The notes beneath the pieces were generated by a model. That model was not told the DNA's origin. It did no database searches and saw nothing but the letters and a program-made list of their open reading frames with translations. Made by a program: the position numbers and the translations under genes. From positions 7,322,501-7,386,500 of the forward strand of contig NZ_JAPEMI010000001.1 of the NCBI RefSeq assembly GCF_026342835.1: a stretch of 64,000 nt of DNA, read 5' to 3'. Below, in pieces: positions 1-8,162 of the stretch. Source of the DNA: Streptomyces sp. NBC_00154 (lineage in GTDB: Bacteria > Actinomycetota > Actinomycetes > Streptomycetales > Streptomycetaceae). Every line of letters starts with the position of its first letter. Position 1 is the first letter of the stretch.

Positions 1-73
1 CCGCGCGATCACCGTGTCCCCGAATGGGGCCGGCCGGCCACAGACCTGAAACCGTGACCCGCGACGTCCGGGG

Positions 74-1036
74 CTAGGTTGCCGCCGCGAAAGCGTCGAC
101 GCCCGTGAGGTCGGCCGACAGCGCCCACAGGCGCGCGGCCTGCTCGGGGTCGGTCGCATGTGCGTGCACGCCGCCTTCCGAGCTGTCGCCGGCTGGCTCG
201 GCTATGTCGCAGTCCTCGCAGTACACGCCGCCCATGCCTGCCAGCTGGGGGGAGGTCGCCGCCCATACCTGCGTCGCCGCGCCCTGCGCGGGCGTCTTGA
301 AGGTGGGATCGGTCGGGTTGCCGGTCTCGTCGATCCAGCCCGCGTCGACCATCTCCGCCTTCGCGAGGTGGCGCTGCAGCGGGGTGAGGATGCTGCCCGG
401 ATGCAGCGCGAACGCTCTGACTCCGGCGTCGCGGCAGAGCGCATCGAGCTGCATGGCGAACAACACGTTCGCCGTCTTCGCCTGTCCGTACGCCTGCCAT
501 CTGTCGTAGCCACGCTCGAACTGCACATCGTCCCAGCGCACGCCGGTGATGCCGTGGGCGCCGGACGACACGGCGACCACGCGGGCGCCACCGCGGGCGA
601 TCGCCGGCCAGAGATGGTTGATCAGCGCGTAGTGACCGAGGTGGTTGGTGGCGAACTGCGCCTCCCACCCCGGGCCGACCCGCGTCTCGGGGCAGGCCAT
701 GACCCCAGCGTTGTTGATCACGATGTCGACCTTGCGACCCGAGGCCAGGAACCGCTCGGCGAAACCGCGGACGCTTTCGAGGTCGGACAAGTCGAGGTCG
801 TCGGTCTCGACGCCGGCGATGCCCTCGACCGCCTCCTGGGCGGCCGCCCGTCGCCGGGCGGGGACCACGACGCGCGCCCCGGCACCCGCCAGGGCGCGGG
901 TTGTCTCCAGACCAAGTCCCGAGTAGCCACCGGTGACGATCGCGGTGCTGCCGGACAGGTCGATCCCGCGCAGGACGTCGTCCACGGTGCTCCGGGCGCC
1001 GAAGCCCGATCCGATCTTGTGCTGAGGTGTCGTCAT
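74..1036 (-). CDS. Short-chain dehydrogenase/reductase (SDR)
   Basis: A 320-residue NAD(P)-dependent oxidoreductase of the classical SDR fold, close in style to the retinol dehydrogenase/WW-domain-oxidoreductase-like group. The cofactor motif TGGYSGLG lies at residues 35-42, NNAG follows the fourth strand, and the catalytic pair is in YGQAK. Substrate unknown. I chose the ATG at 1034-1036 because the longer frame upstream is only an out-of-frame shadow of the neighbouring transposase. No Shine-Dalgarno is visible, and the reconstructed promoter places the start within about ten bases of the -10 box, so translation may be leaderless. An IS481-family element sits 34 bases upstream and removes the -35 box. 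Confidence 0.9.
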   Translation of the reverse strand: MTTPQHKIGSGFGARSTVDDVLRGIDLSGSTAIVTGGYSGLGLETTRALAGAGARVVVPARRRAAAQEAVEGIAGVETDDLDLSDLESVRGFAERFLASGRKVDIVINNAGVMACPETRVGPGWEAQFATNHLGHYALINHLWPAIARGGARVVAVSSGAHGITGVRWDDVQFERGYDRWQAYGQAKTANVLFAMQLDALCRDAGVRAFALHPGSILTPLQRHLAKAEMVDAGWIDETGNPTDPTFKTPAQGAATQVWAATSPQLAGMGGVYCEDCDIAEPAGDSSEGGVHAHATDPEQAARLWALSADLTGVDAFAAAT

Positions 1037-1064
1037 GACGGAGACGCTAGATGCTGGACCGCGC
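1037..1064 (-). promoter_or_regulatory. Proximal half of a split MerR-type promoter
   Basis: Read on the minus strand with the IS481 element and one target copy removed, the sequence before the SDR gene gives TTGCCC, a 19-base spacer and TAGCGT. The spacer carries the imperfect dyad CTAGAGCGCGGTCCAG. A 19-base spacer with a dyad is the hallmark of MerR-family activator promoters. The -35 box now lies at 2140-2145, beyond the element. No merR gene is seen nearby. The reconstruction is direct; assigning it to a MerR regulator is inference. Confidence 0.5.
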
Positions 1065-1065
1065 T

Positions 1066-2019
1066 CTAGGTGTACTGACCCGTGAGGTTGGGGACGCGGC
1101 TGGCGGGTGGTTGGCCCTTGAGCGCGGTGTGTCCGCGGTGGTGATTGTAGGTGTGCAGCCAGGCGGGGTAGGCCTCGCGTCGTTCGCTCTCGGTGCGGTA
1201 GAGCTTTGCGTAGGCCCATTCGTCGAGGAGAGTGCGGTTGAACCGCTCCACCTTCCCGTTGGTCTGGGGCCTGTAGGGCCGAGTGCGCTTGTGTGAAATG
1301 CCTTGTTCGGCAAGGGAGTTGCGCCAAAGGTGTGACCTGTAGCAGGACCCGTTGTCAGTGAGAACCCGCTGGACGGTGATGCCGGCAGCGGTGAAGAAGG
1401 TCTGGGCTCGCTGCCAGAATCCGACGGCGGTTTCCTTCTTCTCGTCGGTGAGGATCTCGCTGTAGGCGAGTCGGGAGTGGTCGTCGACGGCGTTGTGCAG
1501 GAAGCTCATGCCGGCGTTCGCCCGGTTCTTTCGGCCCTCGGCCCGGCCGAGGACCTTGTGGCCGCCGCCGTCGGGGATGTTGCCGAGTTTCTTGATGTCG
1601 ACGTGCACGAGGTCGCCGGGAGCGACGTGTTCGTAGCGGCGGATCACCCGGCCGGTGGCGCGGTCCAGGTGGGCCAGGCGGGCGAGGCCGTACCGGGTGA
1701 GAACACGGTGCACGGTCGCGGGATTCAGCCGTAGCAGGTAGGCGATACGGGCCGGTCCCCAGCGGCGCAGAAGCCGGACTTTGATGATCCGCCGCTCGGT
1801 GCGGGTCGGGGTCCGACGCGGGCTGTGGTGCGGCCGTGAGGAGAGGTCGGCCATACCGGCCTCGCCGAGCTCGCGGTAACGGGCGGCCCACCGCTGGGCC
1901 GTCGTGGGCGAGACCTGGAAGCGTTCGGCGGCCCGCCGCAGCGGCCAGCCGTCCTCGACGACGCAGCGGGCCAGACGCAGACGTCCGGTCTCGGTCAAGG
2001 GTGCATTACGGTGGGGCAT
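1066..2019 (-). CDS. IS481-family transposase
   Basis: A 317-residue DDE transposase. The N-terminal third has a helix-turn-helix (PLRRAAERFQVSPTTAQRW). The rve core starts near VHVDIKKLGNIPDG (first Asp), continues with a second Asp in VLTDNGSCYRS and ends with the Glu in NGKVERFNRTLLDEWAY. Length and layout are normal for IS481. The start is the ATG 2017-2019; an in-frame ATG 42 bases upstream is also possible. The last codons run through the element end: the stop TAG is supplied by the duplicated target CTAG at 1066-1069. Confidence 0.93.
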   Translation of the reverse strand: MPHRNAPLTETGRLRLARCVVEDGWPLRRAAERFQVSPTTAQRWAARYRELGEAGMADLSSRPHHSPRRTPTRTERRIIKVRLLRRWGPARIAYLLRLNPATVHRVLTRYGLARLAHLDRATGRVIRRYEHVAPGDLVHVDIKKLGNIPDGGGHKVLGRAEGRKNRANAGMSFLHNAVDDHSRLAYSEILTDEKKETAVGFWQRAQTFFTAAGITVQRVLTDNGSCYRSHLWRNSLAEQGISHKRTRPYRPQTNGKVERFNRTLLDEWAYAKLYRTESERREAYPAWLHTYNHHRGHTALKGQPPASRVPNLTGQYT

Positions 2020-2135
2020 GAGGGCCTTCTGATCGTTCGGTGGAGATGTCGCAATCCACACCGAACCCGGAAGGCCCTCACTCGTTCAAGATCCCCAAGC
2101 CGTGGGATCCGTCACCAACCTCCGTGGTCAGAACA
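1071..2135 (-). mobile_element. Complete IS481-family insertion sequence (1065 bp)
   Basis: The ends are imperfect inverted repeats: TGTACTGACCCGTGAGGTTG at 1071 and, on the other strand from 2135, TGTTCTGACCACGGAGGTTG. The element is flanked by the 6-base direct repeat TCTAGG (1065-1070 and 2136-2141), matching the NCTAGN target known for IS481. It holds one transposase gene filling nearly the whole element. Intact repeats and reading frame suggest a fairly recent insertion. Confidence 0.93.
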
Positions 2136-2419
2136 TCTAGGGCAAGGGCCCGTGACGGCGAACGTCCGGGTCCAGCCGTTGCGTCTGTGCTGGATCACCA
2201 CAATCACCGGCGGTGGCTATCCCGGTACCGAACCATTCAAGTACGGGCAGGGCCAATTGAGATGACGTCCGACTGGGCCTGTCCGGAGTCGTGATCACGC
2301 GGCGGGGAAAGGGATTGGACGGGACCGTGACGCCGCCCGAGGAGGTGAGACCCATGAACGCTGTATCGACGTGGGTGCCCCCCTTCCCGTCACGGCCGGC
2401 GATTGACGTAGGTGTCGCC

Positions 2420-2447
2420 GGGAGTGCCTCGACAACAAGGCACTCCC
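2420..2447. promoter_or_regulatory. Perfect 10-bp hairpin before the hydrolase gene
   Basis: GGGAGTGCCT (2420-2429) and AGGCACTCCC (2438-2447) pair perfectly around an 8-base loop. It ends 14 bases before the chosen start of the hydrolase gene, so it could be an operator, an mRNA hairpin near the ribosome-binding site, or the end of an upstream transcript. The rest of 2142-2419 shows no convincing gene. A strong GAGGAGG with an in-frame ATG at 2354 offers an alternative start for the hydrolase, in which case the hairpin would be coding. Confidence 0.4.
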
Positions 2448-2461
2448 GAAAGGCAACACCT

Positions 2462-3226
2462 ATGCACTCTCTTCAATTCACTGCCAAGTCGTCGTCGAAC
2501 AGCATGATCGAACGCGACTTCATCGTGGGCGACGTCCCCGGTGTGCTCTGGTCGCCGGCCTCCGGCGCCGATCAGGCACCCCTGGTGCTGATGGGCCACG
2601 GTGGGGGCAACCACAAGAAGCATCTGGCGATGGCGGGCCGGGCACAGCGCCTCGTGACCGGCTGCGGCTTCCATGTCGCCGTCATCGACGCGCCCGGTCA
2701 CGGCGACCGGCCGCGCACCGCGCACGACGAGCAGGAGATTGCCGAGCTGCGCAAGGCGCAGGCGGCGGGCGAGCCGGAAGGGCCGATCGTCGTCCGTTAC
2801 AACGCCCGCCTGGCGGAGCTCGCCGTGCCCGAGTGGCAGGCGACCCTGGACGCCCTTCAGGAACTTCCAGAGATCGGCACCGATGGCCCGGTGGGCTACG
2901 TCGGCATCGGCATGGGCACCGCGATCGGGGTGCCGCTGGTGGCGACCGAGCCCAGGATCACGGCCGCGGTCTTCGGCCTGATGTGGCCCGATGCCCTGAT
3001 CGAGAAGGCGAAGCAGATCACCATCCCCATCGAGTTCGCCATGCAGTGGGACAACGAGCGCATCCCGCGCGAGGCCAGCCTCGCGCTGTTCGACGCCTTC
3101 GCCTCGAAGGAGAAGACGTTGCACGCCAACGCGGGCAAGCACTTCGACTTCCCCAGGTTCGAGGCCGACAGCGCGGTCCGGTTCCTCGCCCGGCACTTCG
3201 GCCGAGCGGTCACCTCGCCGGCCTGA
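2462..3226 (+). CDS. Alpha/beta hydrolase, dienelactone-hydrolase-like
   Basis: A 254-residue cytosolic alpha/beta hydrolase. The oxyanion-hole region is VLMGHGGGNHKKH, a conserved APGHGDR motif follows, and the C-terminal His lies in NAGKHFDFPRF. At the nucleophile elbow, where the family normally has G-x-S-x-G, the sequence reads GIGMGT, so the expected serine is glycine (codons GGC ATC GGC ATG GGC). The enzyme may be inactive, may use another residue, or may belong to a branch I do not know. GAAAGG precedes the chosen ATG; ATG 2354 (behind GAGGAGG) and ATG 2504 are alternatives. A strong terminator follows directly. A decayed 3' copy of the same gene lies at 12497-12645. Confidence 0.8.
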   Translation: MHSLQFTAKSSSNSMIERDFIVGDVPGVLWSPASGADQAPLVLMGHGGGNHKKHLAMAGRAQRLVTGCGFHVAVIDAPGHGDRPRTAHDEQEIAELRKAQAAGEPEGPIVVRYNARLAELAVPEWQATLDALQELPEIGTDGPVGYVGIGMGTAIGVPLVATEPRITAAVFGLMWPDALIEKAKQITIPIEFAMQWDNERIPREASLALFDAFASKEKTLHANAGKHFDFPRFEADSAVRFLARHFGRAVTSPA

Positions 3227-3230
3227 CGTG

Positions 3231-3274
3231 CGCGGTTGCGGCGCCCGGCTTGCCGGCCGGGCGCCGTAACCGCG
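3231..3274. terminator. Rho-independent-type terminator after the hydrolase
   Basis: Arms 3231-3249 and 3256-3274 form a 19-bp GC-rich stem with one mismatch and a 6-base loop, beginning 4 bases after the hydrolase stop. There is no long T-run, as is common in Streptomyces. Confidence 0.75.
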
Positions 3275-3776
3275 GCCCCGGGGCTGGCACGCCGCCCCAC
3301 GCAAGGGGTTCCTGGCCAAGCTGACCGGCACCCGCGAGATCGTCCTCGACGCCTCCGCCGTTCTCTTCGCAGGCGGCTACCACGTCGACGTCGTCTTCCT
3401 CCAGCAGCTGACCAGTAAGGACGGATCCGTCCAGCACAGCGGCGACAATCTGGTGGGCGGCACCGGGCAGGACGACGAGTCGATCCTCGTCGACCTCCAG
3501 CGCGTGCCGGCGCAGGTGGACCAGATCGTCTTCACGGTGAACTCCTTCACCGGCCAGACCTTCGAGGAAGTCCAGAATGCGTACTGCCGTCTCATCGACG
3601 AGACCACCGGGCAGGAACTCGCCCGCTACACCCTTACCGGCGGCGGTCACCACACCGCGCAAGTCATGGCCAAGGTCTACCGATCCGGAGGCGGCCGGCA
3701 GTTGGCAGTCCTGGGCGAACTCGCCGCAGGACGCACCTGCCAGGACCTGCTTCCCGCCATCACTCGTCACCTGTGA
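3270..3776 (+). pseudogene. terD-family remnant lacking its N-terminus
   Basis: In one frame the DNA encodes most of a TerD (tellurium-resistance) domain: the DASAVLFAGG motif, QLTSKDGSVQHSGDNLVGG, the VDQIVFTVNSFTGQTF motif and a C-terminal LLPAITRHL. About 30 N-terminal residues are missing. The frame is closed upstream by a TAA at 3267-3269 inside the terminator hairpin of the preceding gene, so the fusion point is near 3275. Only a GTG at 3453 could start translation and would lose half the domain. TerD proteins are calcium-binding stress proteins; this copy is probably not functional. Confidence 0.8.
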
Positions 3777-3926
3777 CCCGCGCGACGCTGTCACCGGTTC
3801 GGGCTTGCGCGGCTCGAGGCTGGTGATTACGGTGCCTCAGATGTTTCACAGCGACGCCACCCCCACATTTTTTGTAAGACGGCAGATGCTCAGCGTGGGT
3901 TCCATATGTTGTACGCGGGATCGCTC

Positions 3927-5075
3927 ATGAGCGAAACGATGCGGCCCACACAGCAGCCGTCGAAGTCACTGCGTCCCCAGCGGCAGGCCCCGGCAAAGGG
4001 CGTGGACAGCGGGCGGGCCCCAGGGAAGGCGCCCGCCACACCACGCACGTCGGCGAAGAAGCGGGACGCGTTCTTCGACAACGCCAAGTACCTGGCGATC
4101 GTGCTGGTGGCGATGGGCCACGCGTGGGAGCCGCTGCGCGGGGACAGCCGGGCCGCGGCCGCGCTGTACATCACCGTCTACACCTTCCACATGCCGGCGT
4201 TCATCGTCATCTCCGGCTACTTCTCGCGTAGCTTCGACGCGAGCCCCGGCCGGATCAAACGCCTGGTGACCGGCGTCGCCGTTCCGTACGTGGTCTTCGA
4301 GGTCGCGTACACATTCTTCAAGCGGTGGACGGGCGGCGACCCGTCGTATCCGATCAGCCTGCTGGACCCCTGGTATTTGACCTGGTTCCTGGCTGCGCTC
4401 GTCATCTGGCGGCTCACGACCCCGCTGTGGAAGGTCGTGCGCTGGCCGCTGCCGCTGGCGCTCGCCATCGCGGTGCTCGCGTCGGTCTCGCCCGACATCG
4501 GTGACGACCTCGACCTGCAGCGCGTCCTGCAATTCCTGCCCTTCTTCGTACTCGGTCTCTGCCTGCAGCCGGCCCACTTCCAGCTGGTACGCCGCCGCGA
4601 GGTCCGCCTTCTGGCCGTCCCCGTCTTCGCCGGCGCCCTGGCCGTCGCGTACTGGGCGGCCCCGCAGATGAACGCGGCCTGGTACTACCGCCGCGACAGC
4701 GCCCAGGAACTGGCTGCGCCGGGCTGGACCGGCGCCGTCATGACGCTCGCCCTGTTCGGATGCTCGGTGATTCTGGTCGCCTGCTTCTTCGCCTGGGTAC
4801 CCCGGCGCGAAGTGTGGTTCACCGCTCTCGGCGCCGGGACGCTGTACGGCTATCTGCTCCACGGCTTCCTCGCCAAGGGCTCCCGCTTCTGGCACTGGTA
4901 CGACCAGGACTGGCTCCACCAGCCGTTCGGCCAGATCACCGCCACCCTCATCGCCGCAACGGTCATCACTGCACTGTGCACCCCGCCCGTGCAGCGGATC
5001 TTCCGTCCCGCGATGGAACCCAAGTTGGAGTGGGCCTTCAAACGGAACGCTACCGAGGTCCGGCGAACGAGGTGA
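3927..5075 (+). CDS. Acyltransferase family 3 membrane protein
   Basis: A 382-residue integral membrane protein resembling the fucose 4-O-acetylase-like branch of acyltransferase family 3. After a basic, proline-rich N-terminus of about 50 residues come FDNAKYLAIVLVAMGHAWEP, with the conserved His of the family, and FHMPAFIVISGYFSR, then about ten hydrophobic segments, ending in a basic cytosolic tail. It probably transfers an acetyl group to an extracytoplasmic sugar. I preferred the ATG at 3927, preceded by GCGGGA, over the ATG at 3906. The stop overlaps the GTG of the next gene (GTGA), so the two are translationally coupled. Confidence 0.85.
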   Translation: MSETMRPTQQPSKSLRPQRQAPAKGVDSGRAPGKAPATPRTSAKKRDAFFDNAKYLAIVLVAMGHAWEPLRGDSRAAAALYITVYTFHMPAFIVISGYFSRSFDASPGRIKRLVTGVAVPYVVFEVAYTFFKRWTGGDPSYPISLLDPWYLTWFLAALVIWRLTTPLWKVVRWPLPLALAIAVLASVSPDIGDDLDLQRVLQFLPFFVLGLCLQPAHFQLVRRREVRLLAVPVFAGALAVAYWAAPQMNAAWYYRRDSAQELAAPGWTGAVMTLALFGCSVILVACFFAWVPRREVWFTALGAGTLYGYLLHGFLAKGSRFWHWYDQDWLHQPFGQITATLIAATVITALCTPPVQRIFRPAMEPKLEWAFKRNATEVRRTR

Positions 5076-5458
5076 GTGGTCCGGCGCGGCTACCGGTGGT
5101 CCACTTCGAACGCATCACCGCGGACACACCGGCGGGCCGCCAGGCCGTTCTCGTACGAGAGCACCGAGAGCGAGTGGTGGGGCAGCTGGAGTACCAGGTC
5201 TGCCACCCGTGCCGGCTCGGCTACATAGACCGCATCTCCATCGTTGGCTGCCGGCAGGGGCACGGTCTGGGACGTGAAGCACTGCATACCGCCCTGGCGC
5301 CGTGCCCAGACTATGCCTGGTCCACGTCCCGACAGTCCTCGGCGGGACGAAAGTTCTTCCTGGCCATGGCTGAGGAGACGGACATACCCTTCCCACCGCG
5401 TGCGGTGCGCTGCCCACACATGGTGTCCGCGACCTCACCAAGGGGCGCGGAACATTGA
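5072..5458 (+). CDS. Small GNAT-type acetyltransferase
   Basis: A 128-residue protein. GYIDRISIVGCRQGHGLG resembles the strand 4 / acetyl-CoA loop motif A of GNAT enzymes (R/Q-x-x-G-x-G), and the C-terminus has SAGRKFFLAMAEETD and RCPHM, a pattern common in short streptomycete GNAT proteins. It starts with GTG 5072-5074, overlapping the acyltransferase stop by four bases. No other start is convincing. It probably forms an operon with the acyltransferase; substrate unknown. Confidence 0.65.
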   Translation: MSGPARLPVVHFERITADTPAGRQAVLVREHRERVVGQLEYQVCHPCRLGYIDRISIVGCRQGHGLGREALHTALAPCPDYAWSTSRQSSAGRKFFLAMAEETDIPFPPRAVRCPHMVSATSPRGAEH

Positions 5459-5601
5459 TCCGGCTACACCCGTTGACCGACACACAGTGATACATGAGGA
5501 GTCAACGCTTTGTCCGCCAGACCGACGGACCCTCCGGGGCACAGTCCCCGACCATCCCGCCAGATTTCACCTGAGCACGGCACGCGGCGGGGTGGTGTTC
5601 G

Positions 5602-6238
5602 ATGAGTGCCGCACTTGGCCTTCTGGCCGTCTTCATCCTGACCGCCGGCACCGGCTATTTCGTCGCGCAGGAATTCGCGTACGTCTCCGCCGACCGGCTC
5701 GCCCTCGCACGCGAAGCCGCGGCCGGCGACAAGAAGGCCGCCCGCGCCCTGAAGGTGCTGGAGCGGTTGTCCTTCATGTTGTCCGGCGCGCAGCTGGGCA
5801 TCACCGTGACCGGCCTGGTCGTCGGCTTCATCGCCGAACCGTCCGTGTCCGCACTGCTCAATCCCGCCCTGACCGGCATCGGCATCCCGGACGGTGCCGT
5901 CACCGGAATCTCCGTGGTCCTCGCCTTCGTGTTGGCCACCGTCGTGCAGATGGTGCTGGGTGAGCTGGCGCCGAAGAACCTCGCGATCGCCGTGCCGGAG
6001 CGACTGGCCAAGTCCCTGGCCGCCTCCACGCTCGCGTATCTCAAGGTCGTCGGACCGGTCGTGCGGATTTTCGACGGCGCCGCCAACAAGCTGCTGCGCA
6101 AGGTTGGCATCGAGCCGGTCGAGGAGCTGCACCACGGCGCCACCCTGGAGGAGCTCGGCCACCTCATCGGCGAGTCCCATGAACAGGGTGAGCTGCCCAA
6201 GGACACCGCCGCGCTTCTCGACCACGCCCTGGAGTGCC
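5602..6238 (+). pseudogene. Truncated CNNM/CorC-type (DUF21) membrane transporter
   Basis: About 212 residues match the N-terminal membrane domain (DUF21) of the HlyC/CorC family of cation-efflux related proteins: FVAQEFAYVSADRLALA, GAQLGITVTGLVVGFIAEP, and QMVLGELAPKNLAIAVPE. The family normally continues with two CBS domains and a CorC_HlyC domain, but after LLDHALE the sequence changes abruptly and the frame runs into unrelated sequence to 6564. The region between 5459 and 5601 has no gene. Confidence 0.75.
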
Positions 6239-6475
6239 TGCTATGGAGTGCTCCTTGTTACCGGACTTACTCGCGTCGAAGCGTTCGCCGTCCCCCGCGA
6301 TCTCGCAGGTGCTGCGGCCGTCTTCTACGGCCTGAGCTGTCTCGGGCTCGCCGCTCCGTACATGCGTGCCGCGCTCAAGGGACCTGTACCGTCCGCGGAT
6401 TCCATCCTCCTGGCTGCTCTCGGCGTGGTTCTCCTGATCTCCGCAACGGCATTCCGCCGTCACTGCCACGCAGTA
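6239..6475 (+). pseudogene. 3' fragment of an unidentified membrane protein
   Basis: Directly after the CNNM break, a different frame encodes roughly 75 hydrophobic residues with three likely membrane segments, including VLLVTGLTRVEAFAVPRD, GAAAVFYGLSCLGLAAPY and ILLAALGVVLLISATAF. It has no start of its own and runs without a stop towards the next gene. I do not recognise the family. It reads as the tail of a second gene joined to the CNNM fragment by a deletion. Confidence 0.45.
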
Positions 6476-6609
6476 CGCGGCGAGGCCCTCCTGCACTCCG
6501 TGTCGCCCCGACGGCACAAGGCGATGCAACCCAACCGGGGTGCAGCACACGATCCCTGTCCTGAGCGCACCCACGCGCCTGCGGACAACCAGTCGATGAA
6601 AGGAACGTC

Positions 6610-7539
6610 ATGCGTATCGCCATTGTCGGAGCCGGCGGGGTGGGCGGGTACTTCGGTACCCGGCTCGCCGCCGCCGGCAACGAAGTGACCTTCGTTGCCC
6701 GAGGCCGCCACCTCGAGGCGATCCGCCGCGACGGACTCGAAATCCGCAGCCCACTGGGCGCGTTCCGGGCTCCCGCCAACTCCGCCGTGGCGAGCATTTC
6801 CGAACTGGGGCCCGTCGACCTCGTCATTGTCGCCGTCAAACTGTGGGACACCGACGATGTTGCCGCGCAGCTGCGACCGGCTGTCGACCGCGGAGCACGC
6901 GTCCTTTCCCTGCAGAACGGCGTGCACAAGGACATGATCCTGCGCCGTCATCTGCCCGACGAGGCAGTCCTGGGCGGAGCCTGCTACATCTCGGCCTTCA
7001 TCCAGGAACCCGGGGTCATCACCCACAACGGCACCCTGCAGAAAGTGGTGTTCGGCGACTACCAGCAGGAGCAGACTCCGCTGGCACGGGCGTTTCTCGA
7101 CGCATGCCACGCCGCAGGGATCGAGGCCGAGATCAGCAGCGACATCGAGAGACTCATCTGGGAGAAGTTCGTCTTTCTGGTCGGTCTCTCGGCCACCACG
7201 ACGGCCATCCGGCAGCCCATCGGTGCCGTCCGCGCCCATCCGCGCTCCCGCGCCCTGTTGCGCGATCTGATGGCCGAGGTCATCGCCGTCGGCCAGGCGT
7301 CAGGCGTCCAGCTGGACGAGAAGTTCGCCGATGACCGACTCGCGTTCTGCGACACACTTCCAGCCGGCATGACCTCGTCCATGCACAACGACCTCGAGCA
7401 CGGAAACCGCCTGGAACTGCCCTGGCTCAGCGGCGGTGTGGCCGAGCTCGCCACTCGCATGGGAATCTCCGTGCCGCGCAATCAGGCCGTGGCGGACATT
7501 CTGGCTCCCTACGAACTCGGCGGGCCCGCCATGGACTGA
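6610..7539 (+). CDS. panE: 2-dehydropantoate 2-reductase family protein (PanE/ApbA-like)
   Basis: A 309-residue NADPH-dependent ketoreductase fold. The N-terminal GAGGVGG (residues 7-13) is the dinucleotide motif, ARGRHLEAIRRDGL binds the NADPH phosphate region, LSLQNGV is the conserved Asn motif, and WEKFVFLVGLSATT carries the catalytic Lys helix. The C-terminal ketopantoate-reductase domain is complete. AAAGGA lies 7 bases before the ATG. PanE paralogs outside coenzyme A operons often act on other 2-oxo acids, so the pantothenate role is not certain. A strong hairpin follows at 7593-7637. Confidence 0.85.
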   Translation: MRIAIVGAGGVGGYFGTRLAAAGNEVTFVARGRHLEAIRRDGLEIRSPLGAFRAPANSAVASISELGPVDLVIVAVKLWDTDDVAAQLRPAVDRGARVLSLQNGVHKDMILRRHLPDEAVLGGACYISAFIQEPGVITHNGTLQKVVFGDYQQEQTPLARAFLDACHAAGIEAEISSDIERLIWEKFVFLVGLSATTTAIRQPIGAVRAHPRSRALLRDLMAEVIAVGQASGVQLDEKFADDRLAFCDTLPAGMTSSMHNDLEHGNRLELPWLSGGVAELATRMGISVPRNQAVADILAPYELGGPAMD

Positions 7540-7592
7540 AATCCGCGCAGCACGGGCCGACCAGAATCGGTACGAGTGGGTCCGTGAAGGTG

Positions 7593-7637
7593 CCAGGCGC
7601 CGGGAGGGGACCGTCGCCCTCCCGACCCGGCGCCTGG
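7593..7637. terminator. Terminator hairpin after panE-like gene
   Basis: CCAGGCGCCGG (7593-7603) pairs perfectly with CCGGCGCCTGG (7627-7637), and the inner GAGGG/CCCTC extends the stem past a small bulge. It starts 54 bases after the stop codon. Confidence 0.7.
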
Positions 7638-7698
7638 GGCGTGCGGGTCTTGTCTGCCCGGGGCAGTGGCAACCCGGGAACCGGTGAGAGGACGTCCC

Positions 7699-7836
7699 GT
7701 GCGTGACGCGGGCCTGGTTACGCTGCGCAAAGACGGGACGAAGCGGTTCTGGCGGGCGGACCGGGAGGTGCTTGCACCGGTGGCCGACTACCTCCCGAGC
7801 ACGTGGAGCTCCAAGCTCGACACCCTGACCGGCTGA
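7699..7836 (+). pseudogene. C-terminal fragment of an ArsR-type regulator
   Basis: A 45-codon frame, GTG to TGA, encodes VRDAGLVTLRKDGTKRFWRA followed by a short helix. This matches the wing and last helix of ArsR-family winged-helix regulators; the recognition helix and the N-terminus are absent. It is too short to fold as a complete domain. The remaining sequence from 7837 to 8100 shows no gene. Confidence 0.55.
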
Positions 7837-8162
7837 CCGATGAGGTCGGACGGAGCGAGAACACCTCATCACGCCACCCGCGACCCCCACGGACACCGCC
7901 ACACTGGGGCGCCGCGTCGCGGCCCGCCCGGGGAGCATCTTCAGCCTGTTCACCGACTGAGAGAAGTGACACCGAGAGAAGTGGCTGTCCTCGATGGGGG
8001 GCGATGGCGTGTTCTCCGCCGACCCGGGTGCTCGTATCGCACCCGGGGCAGTCACCTGTCCGATCGAGCCCGCACATGCCCGAGTCTGTTTACATCGTCG
8101 AACTATGGGCGTAACGTGACCGCGAATCCACACACTCGGGCATGGAACGGATCCAAAACAAC

